NCBI GenBank assembly: GCA_017472285.1
Contig: JAFUQQ010000004.1
Span: 26,943-90,942 of the forward strand
Reading direction: 5' to 3'
DNA: 64,000 bases
Source of the DNA: Clostridia bacterium
GTDB taxonomy: Bacteria; Bacillota; Clostridia; Oscillospirales; CAG-272
Below, piece after piece: positions 59,037-64,000 of the stretch; position 1 is the first letter of the stretch, and every line of letters starts with the position of its first letter. A model generated the notes under the pieces. That model was not told where the DNA came from. It saw nothing but the letters and a program-made list of their open reading frames with translations, and made no database searches. Made by a program: the position numbers and the translations under genes.

Positions 59037-59810
59037 ATGACCAACCAAGAAATTTTAGAAATTGCGATACGACAATCTGCAACAGATCTTTGCGCATCGC
59101 CCGATGATTTTCGGAGAAAAGAAAACATCGTTGTATTGTCCGAAAAAAACGAAAACGCAAGACGTTATTTAGAATTACCCTTTGCTTGTCAGTTCGTTAC
59201 TTATGGCAAAAATATCGTCGCATCAACCTCCCCCGAACTGCGTGAGATCACGCGCGAATATATCGATAAATTTGAGCCGTATCATTGCTTTGAAACACCA
59301 AATTTGCATTTTTTAATGGAAAAACTTCGTCCGTTTGGTCTGGATATCTGTTTTATGGCGGAATATTGGCTACCCGATCTTGATATTCTGCGCCCACTTC
59401 CTTGCGCGTATGAACTGAAAATTTTGACACAAAAGGATTTTCAAAATCTGTATCAGCCCGAATGGTCCAATGCCCTTTGTGAGAAACGCAAGTATCTCGA
59501 TATGCTCGGCGTGGGTGCGTATGACGGCGAAACTCTTGTCGGTCTTGCGGGCTGTTCTGCGGATTGTGACGAAATGTGGCAAATCGGCGTGGACGTACTT
59601 CCCGCTTATCGCAAACAGGGCATTGCTTCGGCTTTGACTTCTCATCTTGCCGTTGAAATTATAAAATGCGGAAAAGTCCCGTTTTATTGTTGCGCGTGGT
59701 CGAATATCGCCTCCGCAAAAAATGCAATCCGAAGCGGTTTCCGTCCCGCATGGGTGGAATGTACCGCTAAAACCAAAGAATTTATAGAAAATATCAATAA
59801 ACTTGTTTGA
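59037..59810 (+). CDS. GNAT-family N-acetyltransferase
   Basis: 257 residues. The C-terminal domain has the acetyl-CoA loop VDVLPAYRKQGIASALTSHL (near 189-208) and ASAKNAIRSGFRPAW. N-terminal 110 residues are of unknown type. AAAGGAG is 8 nt before the ATG at 59037. Substrate unknown. A different family member from the one at 7869. Confidence 0.85.
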   Translation: MTNQEILEIAIRQSATDLCASPDDFRRKENIVVLSEKNENARRYLELPFACQFVTYGKNIVASTSPELREITREYIDKFEPYHCFETPNLHFLMEKLRPFGLDICFMAEYWLPDLDILRPLPCAYELKILTQKDFQNLYQPEWSNALCEKRKYLDMLGVGAYDGETLVGLAGCSADCDEMWQIGVDVLPAYRKQGIASALTSHLAVEIIKCGKVPFYCCAWSNIASAKNAIRSGFRPAWVECTAKTKEFIENINKLV

Positions 59811-59821
59811 TAACCGAAGGA

Positions 59822-59940
59822 ATTCCTCCGCGCAGTCATCCTCGAGCAAGCAGACCGAGATTCTTCGTTTTTCTTCCTGTCGTTGAAAAACTCAAGAATG
59901 ACAACGGTCTGCGCAGCGAAGGATCTTGCGGACGGTATCA
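59822..59940. repeat. Palindromic repeat family C, copy 3 (diverged)
   Basis: TCCGCGCAGTCATCCTCGAG, GACCGAGATTCTTCG, CTCAAGAATGACAACGGTC, then AGCGAAGGATCTTGCGGA. Words and inverted arrangement resemble the copies at 9921 and 36172. Confidence 0.55.
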
Positions 59941-59963
59941 AATATAGCTGACAGGTGATCTTT

Positions 59964-60635
59964 ATGGAACAAACAATTGTTGCCGAATGGCTGGATAGCA
60001 CTCTGCATCGTTTTGATGCATCCATCCTCGGCTTTTATCATAGTCTTGCCGAATGGGGCGGCGCATTTTTTACCCCTTTTATGAAATTTATCTCCATACT
60101 CGGAGAAGATGGCATTTTGCTGGTGCTGTTTTCGCTCGCATTGATGCTTTTTGTAAGAACAAGAAAAAACGGCGTTTGTATGCTTGGCGCGCTTTGCTTC
60201 GGCGTATTATTCACCAATATCATTCTGAAAAATGCCGTTTGCCGTATGCGTCCGTTTGAAGCCTACGCGCTTTTTGAGGAATTCTGGAATTTTATCGGCG
60301 CACCTCATGCGGGCGGTTATTCGTTCCCTTCGGGACATACGACTGCCGCAGCCGCTTCCATGACCGCTCTTATACTTACCTTCGGCAAAAAATCGATTGT
60401 CCCCGCAGTATCTTTCGTTGCCTTGATGGCGGCTTCCCGTAACTATCTGATGGTACATTATCCCACGGACGTGATTGCCGCCATGCTTGTCGGTGCGATT
60501 GCCGCTTTGTGTTCGTATGCCGTTACACTTGCCATTTTCAAACTCTGTAAGCGTTATGAAAATAAAAAATTCTTTCATTTCGTCTTGCATTTCGATCTGA
60601 AAAATGCTATTCTAAAACTAAAGAAATCTTCTTGA
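59964..60635 (+). CDS. PAP2-family membrane phosphatase
   Basis: 223 residues with five or six membrane segments. The three PAP2 motifs are present: KNAVCRMRPF (KxxxxxxRP), YSFPSGHTTA (PSGH) and SRNYLMVHYPTDV (SRxxxxxHxxxD). It probably dephosphorylates an isoprenoid or lipid phosphate such as undecaprenyl pyrophosphate. The start at 59964 follows AGGTGA. Confidence 0.9.
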   Translation: MEQTIVAEWLDSTLHRFDASILGFYHSLAEWGGAFFTPFMKFISILGEDGILLVLFSLALMLFVRTRKNGVCMLGALCFGVLFTNIILKNAVCRMRPFEAYALFEEFWNFIGAPHAGGYSFPSGHTTAAAASMTALILTFGKKSIVPAVSFVALMAASRNYLMVHYPTDVIAAMLVGAIAALCSYAVTLAIFKLCKRYENKKFFHFVLHFDLKNAILKLKKSS

Positions 60636-60715
60636 GCGGCAAAGTGCCGCAGCTTGTTGCTCGCCTACCCATGCTTTTTCCATATCAAAAAAACGCAAAA
60701 CGGCGAGGTCGAATT
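60634..60715. repeat. Dispersed repeat family F, copy 2
   Basis: GAGCGGCAAAGTGCCGCAGC, TTGCTCGCCTACCCATG, then GCAAAACGGCGAGGTCGAAT; inverted relative to 37888-37970. Confidence 0.6.
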
Positions 60716-60750
60716 TGTGCAATTTCTTAGTAAATGCAAAAGGAGTGCCT

Positions 60751-61728
60751 ATGAAAAAAATTTTACTGATCGCCACAGGCGGCACGATTGCTTCCGAACC
60801 TTCGGCAGACGGACTCGCACCGAGTCTGACACCCGAAGATCTTCTCCGTTACATACCCGATGCAAAAGATATCTGTGAACTCGACACCGTTCAGCCCTTT
60901 CACATCGACAGCACGAATGTCGCTCCTTCGCATTGGCTGATCCTTGAAGATATCATTGAAAAAAATTATGAAAAATATGACGGCTTCGTGATCTGTCACG
61001 GCACAGATACCCTTGCATATACCGCCGCCGCGCTTTCCTATCTCATCCAGCATACGCGCAAACCGATCATTCTGACGGGCGCGCAAAAACCCATCTCCGA
61101 AGATTCCACGGATGCAAAGACCAATCTTATTGACAGTCTGCGTTTTGCCTGTTCGGGAGATTGCGGTGTTGCCATCGTTTTCGGCGGACAAGTTATTGCG
61201 GGCACACGCGCACGCAAAACAAGAACCAAGAGTTATAATGCGTTCAGCAGTATCAATTTCCCCGAGCTTGCCTCGATCCATGATACCCGTGTCGTCCGTT
61301 ATATCCCCTATAACGACGACAAAGGACCCGTATTTTACCGTTCTCTCAACGATCGTGTTTTCCTCCTGAAGCTCATTCCCGGCATTGCGGAAGCGGCTTT
61401 TTTAGCGGCACTTGATTTTTGTGACGGTATCGTCATCGAAAGCTACGGTGTCGGCGGTATTCCCGATATTTATCTCGATGAGCTTGACGAACTGATTAAA
61501 AAAGGAAAGACCGTTATTATGGCAACACAAGTTACACAGGAAGGCAGCGACATCAAAGTTTATGAAGTCGGCGGCAGACTCAAAAAGCGTTACAAATTGC
61601 TCGAAACCTATGATATGACGCTCGAAGCTACCGTCACAAAACTCATGTGGGCACTCGGTCAATCGAAAGATCCCGCCGAGATCCGCCGTCTTTTCTGCAC
61701 GAGCATCAATTACGACCTTCTTTTTTAA
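60751..61728 (+). CDS. ansA: Type I L-asparaginase
   Basis: 325 residues, length of cytoplasmic type I asparaginases. Both active-site segments are present: LLIATGGTIASEPSADG (first Thr) and ICHGTDTLAYTAAALSYLIQ (second Thr-Asp). Converts asparagine to aspartate and ammonia. No signal peptide, so not the secreted type II enzyme. The start at 60751 follows AAAGGAG. Confidence 0.93.
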   Translation: MKKILLIATGGTIASEPSADGLAPSLTPEDLLRYIPDAKDICELDTVQPFHIDSTNVAPSHWLILEDIIEKNYEKYDGFVICHGTDTLAYTAAALSYLIQHTRKPIILTGAQKPISEDSTDAKTNLIDSLRFACSGDCGVAIVFGGQVIAGTRARKTRTKSYNAFSSINFPELASIHDTRVVRYIPYNDDKGPVFYRSLNDRVFLLKLIPGIAEAAFLAALDFCDGIVIESYGVGGIPDIYLDELDELIKKGKTVIMATQVTQEGSDIKVYEVGGRLKKRYKLLETYDMTLEATVTKLMWALGQSKDPAEIRRLFCTSINYDLLF

Positions 61729-61745
61729 AGAGGGAACGAGATTCA

Positions 61746-61901
61746 GGGAAAACTTTTTAAAAAAAGTTTTCCCCGAACCCCTTTCAAAAACTTTTCTCTG
61801 TGGTGGCTCTGACTTTATTGCCGAATAAACCACTGTTCGCCAACAAGGAAAGTTTTTGCGGTGGGGTTTGGGGAGGTGCTTTTTTCAAAAAGCACCTCCC
61901 C
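61746..61901. repeat. Composite hairpin repeat, family A, copy 2 (full length)
   Basis: Left hairpin: 13-bp perfect stem GGGAAAACTTTTT around AA (61746-61773). Right hairpin: 15-bp perfect stem starting GGGGAGGTGCTTTTT (61870-61901). The middle has CAAAAACTTTTCTCTGTGG, GGCTCTGACTTTAT and AGTTTTTGCGGTGGGGTTT, as in copy 1 at 1-168. Confidence 0.8.
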
Positions 61902-61929
61902 AAAAACTATAAAGAAAGGAATGATTCTG

Positions 61930-62703
61930 ATGAAAAATATAGCCGTGATCACAGGCGCATCCAGCGGCATCGGCAGACAGTTTGCCGAAACGATCAAGGA
62001 AGGCGGTATCTTTGACGAAGTATGGGTGATTGCAAGGCGCATTGAACGCTTGGATGTGCTTGCGGGGGAAATGCCGTATCCGACCAGAGCGATCGCGCTT
62101 GATCTTTCCGAAAAAGCAAGCTACGATACGTATGCCGCTTTGCTTGCGGAAGAAAACCCGAACGTCACCTTGCTTATCAATTGCAGTGGATTCGGTAAAT
62201 TCTGTGCGACGATGGATACGCCCGTTGACGTGAATCTGAATATGATCGATCTCAATTGCGAAGCTGTCGTTGCGCTTTGTCAGCATACGATTCCTTATAT
62301 GCAAAAGGGCGCAAAGATCATCAATATCGCATCCGTTGCCGCTTTTCAGCCAATCCCGTATATCAACGTATACGGTGCGACGAAGGCTTTCGTGCTGAAT
62401 TTCAGCCGTGCGTTGAACCGCGAATTGAAAAAGAACGGCATCACCGTGACTGCCGTTTGCCCTTTCTGGACGAAAACGGAATTTTTCAACCGTTCGATTG
62501 ATAAAAATAAGGATGCTGTTATTAAAAAATATGTTGCGATGTATATGCCCGAACAGATCGTCGCACGCGCATGGAAAGATGCGAAAAAGGGAAAAGAAGT
62601 CAGTATGTACGGTTTCAAAGCGAAAATGCAGACGGTCCTGACGAAGATTTTACCGCATCGTTTTGTGATGAGCTATTGGATGAATCAGCAGAAACTGAAA
62701 TGA
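61930..62703 (+). CDS. Short-chain dehydrogenase/reductase
   Basis: 257 residues. Rossmann motif VITGASSGIGRQFAE (TGxxxGIG), LLINCSGFGKF (NAG-like), IINIASVAAFQPIP with catalytic Ser, and YINVYGATKAFVL giving YxxxK. NAD(P)-dependent oxidoreductase; substrate unknown. AAAGGA precedes the start. Its stop overlaps the next start as ATGA. Confidence 0.9.
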   Translation: MKNIAVITGASSGIGRQFAETIKEGGIFDEVWVIARRIERLDVLAGEMPYPTRAIALDLSEKASYDTYAALLAEENPNVTLLINCSGFGKFCATMDTPVDVNLNMIDLNCEAVVALCQHTIPYMQKGAKIINIASVAAFQPIPYINVYGATKAFVLNFSRALNRELKKNGITVTAVCPFWTKTEFFNRSIDKNKDAVIKKYVAMYMPEQIVARAWKDAKKGKEVSMYGFKAKMQTVLTKILPHRFVMSYWMNQQKLK

Positions 62704-63593
62704 AGCAGTACGAGATTTGTAAACTTTGTCCTCGGGGATGTGGCATTGACCGCAATCGGAAGACGGGATTTTGCGGTGAATCTGCTGTTCTGCGTGTTGC
62801 GAGAGCTTCGCTTCATATGTGGGAAGAACCGCCGCTTTCGGGGGAGGTCGGTTCGGGAACGGTCTTTTTTTCGGGATGTAATCTCGGTTGTATTTTTTGT
62901 CAGAATCATCAGATTGCCCACGAGCATCGCGGAAAAGAGATCACGACGGAACGACTTTTTGAAATCTTTTTGGAGTTGCAAGCGAAAGGTGCGGCAAATA
63001 TCAATTTAGTCACAGCGGTGCATTTCATTCCGCACGTGATAAAAGCCTTGGATATCGCAAAAGAAAAAGGTCTTTCCTTGCCGATCGTTTATAATTCGGG
63101 GGGTTATGAATCCGCAGCAAGCTTGCGTCTGTTGAAAGGGTATATTGATATTTATCTGCCCGATTATAAATATCGTTCGTCTATTCTTGCGGAACGGTTT
63201 TCAAAGGCAAAAAATTATCCCGAAGTTGCGGAAAAAGCACTTGCAGAAATGTTTTCGCAAGTGGGTGAACCTGTTTTTGATGAAAACGGTATGATGAAAA
63301 AAGGGATGATCGTGCGTCATCTTGTTTTACCGAAACATACGGATGATTCGATGGCGGTCTTGCAATATCTTCACGAAACGTATGGGGACAGCATTTATAT
63401 CAGTATTATGAATCAATATACACCATGCCGAAAGTTTCCCGAATATCCCGAGCTTTCACGCAAACTGACAACTTATGAATATCGGAAAGTCGTGAAATTT
63501 GCGGAATCCATTGGTATCAGAAACGGTTTTCTGCAAAGTGGCGAAACGGCAAAGGAAAGTTTCATTCCCGATTTTGATGAACAAGGTGTATGA
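62700..63593 (+). CDS. Radical SAM protein, PflA/PflX-like activating enzyme
   Basis: 297 residues. N-terminal CKLCPRGCGIDR and TGFCGES cysteines, then the radical-SAM cluster motif CNLGCIFCQN (CxxxCxxC) near residue 62. The overall layout fits the putative pyruvate formate-lyase activating enzyme family (PflX-like), not classical PflA. It cleaves S-adenosylmethionine to generate a radical. The target is unknown; no glycyl radical enzyme is adjacent. Coupled to the SDR gene by ATGA overlap. Confidence 0.88.
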   Translation: MKQYEICKLCPRGCGIDRNRKTGFCGESAVLRVARASLHMWEEPPLSGEVGSGTVFFSGCNLGCIFCQNHQIAHEHRGKEITTERLFEIFLELQAKGAANINLVTAVHFIPHVIKALDIAKEKGLSLPIVYNSGGYESAASLRLLKGYIDIYLPDYKYRSSILAERFSKAKNYPEVAEKALAEMFSQVGEPVFDENGMMKKGMIVRHLVLPKHTDDSMAVLQYLHETYGDSIYISIMNQYTPCRKFPEYPELSRKLTTYEYRKVVKFAESIGIRNGFLQSGETAKESFIPDFDEQGV

Positions 63594-63604
63594 TAGGAGG
63601 TGAA

Positions 63605-63733
63605 ATGATGTTTGGTGCAATCTATGGTGATGTGATCGGCTCGTATTACGAATTGCGTTGCACAAAAAGAAGGCTCTCTTGTGTAGAGGGAGCTGGCAGC
63701 GCACAGCGAAGCGTGCTTTGCTGTACTGTCTGA
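63605..63733 (+). pseudogene. ADP-ribosylglycohydrolase family 5' fragment, broken by a repeat
   Basis: AGGAGGTGAA precedes ATG at 63605. The first 20 codons (MMFGAIYGDVIGSYYELR) match the start of DraG-type ADP-ribosylglycohydrolases. From about 63668 the frame runs into a family D repeat and stops at 63731-63733. No downstream piece of the gene is visible before the window ends, so whether the remainder lies beyond 64000 cannot be told. Confidence 0.65.
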
Positions 63734-63738
63734 GGGAT
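63668..63738. repeat. Dispersed palindromic repeat, family D, copy 3
   Basis: GGCTCTCTTGTGTAGAGGGAG hairpin-like part and GCACAGCGAAGCGTGC stem, then TGAGGGATTG; inserted in the ADP-ribosylglycohydrolase fragment. Confidence 0.7.
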
Positions 63739-63837
63739 TGTTTTGGGAAATTTTGTATCCACGAAGGAGGCTTTCTATAAGACCATCTTTATGCAAAATG
63801 CCGAAGCAAAATTTTTAATCCGACTTTATCGACACAC

Positions 63838-63865
63838 TGAAAAACCTCCCATGCGGGAGGTTTCA
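63838..63865 (+). terminator. Terminator-like hairpin
   Basis: AAACCTCCC pairs with GGGAGGTTT around ATGC. The surrounding 63734-63927 shows no supported gene. Confidence 0.6.
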
Positions 63866-63927
63866 GCCTGTCGAAAAACTTATGTAGAAAAGATGAAAAT
63901 AAAAGTTGCACAAAAACTCAAAAAGAC

Positions 63928-63990
63928 AAGTAGCATAAAGGCTCGCCCTTTGGGAGAGCTCCCGACGAAAGTCGGGTGAGAGGGTTGATC
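63928..63990. repeat. Dispersed palindromic repeat, family D, copy 4
   Basis: GGCTCGCCCTTTGGGAGAGC and CTCCCGACGAAAGTCGGGTG stems followed by AGAGGGTTGAT, at the window edge. Confidence 0.65.
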
Positions 63991-64000
63991 CAGCACAAAA

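Noticed and set aside
63743..63979. 78-codon open frame near the right edge
   Set aside because: It runs through a hairpin and a family D repeat, has no family resemblance and no clear ribosome-binding site.
1..64000. tRNA, rRNA, CRISPR array, integrase or transposase genes
   Set aside because: None was recognised on either strand; the spaced repeats present are dispersed palindromes rather than regular direct repeats with unique spacers.

Overview
This window looks like a chromosomal segment of a mid- to low-GC, anaerobic, gut- or rumen-type Clostridia (broadly Oscillospirales- or Christensenellales-like; species not resolvable from sequence alone). Support comes from forespore sigma factor SigG and SpoVT (endospore-forming lineage), a PFL-activase-like radical SAM enzyme and a bis-[4Fe-4S] ferredoxin (anaerobe), dockerin-bearing BspA-type leucine-rich-repeat proteins, glycan enzymes (two GH20, a GH127-like protein, a BNR/sialidase-fold protein, xylose catabolism), and purine-rich Shine-Dalgarno sites with TTGACA-N17-TATAAT promoters. 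No tRNA, rRNA, CRISPR array, integrase or transposase gene was seen.

Layout. 1-4.4 kb: ECF sigma factor with a tiny membrane partner, an LRR_5 protein, ribF, and a DacF-like protein lacking catalytic residues. 4.4-8.6 kb: xylA and xylB separated by a hairpin-bounded non-coding element, then an acetyltransferase. 8.9-12.6 kb: sigG (minus strand, with a sigF-type promoter), a TtcA-like PP-loop protein, pgi. 12.8-27.1 kb, all minus strand: a DUF protein, two tandem GH20 paralogues, comEC, two tandem Hsp70-like genes led by a GrpE-like gene, an Lhr-type helicase and a VanY-type carboxypeptidase. 27.3-37.9 kb: a cell-surface Cys-repeat protein, pcrA, a GH127-like protein, spoVT (sigG-type promoter), a lipoprotein, a nucleotidyltransferase, and a divergent Crp/ferredoxin pair. 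38-44.6 kb: two large secreted LRR proteins with dockerin modules at opposite ends. 44.7-52.1 kb: mostly single minus-strand genes (sialidase-like, C_GCAxxG_C_C, phosphoesterase, APH-like kinase, deacetylase, hpf, YhaN-like ATPase, YqeG). 52.2-63.6 kb, plus strand: ECF transporter S component, rlmD-type methyltransferase, an AT-rich accessory stretch, then assorted housekeeping enzymes, ending in a broken ADP-ribosylglycohydrolase.

How the parts connect. XylA and XylB convert D-xylose to D-xylulose 5-phosphate, and Pgi interconverts hexose phosphates. GH20, GH127-like, sialidase-like and dockerin proteins point to host or plant glycan use at the cell surface. SigG and SpoVT form a forespore regulatory pair, and both have upstream sequences resembling forespore promoters.

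Most interesting items. (1) A 328-residue orphan gene of unknown function sits between the real 3' end of rlmD and a second, 33-codon rlmD-like 3' end; the two ends share an exact 17-bp direct repeat, as expected for an attachment site or a paralogue relic. (2) A specialised Hsp70-Hsp70-GrpE-like operon. (3) A DacF-like protein in which all three penicillin-binding motifs are altered. (4) A protein that appears to carry both a cohesin-like domain and a dockerin. (5) At least six families of dispersed palindromic repeats occupying many intergenic gaps, one inserted in a coding sequence.
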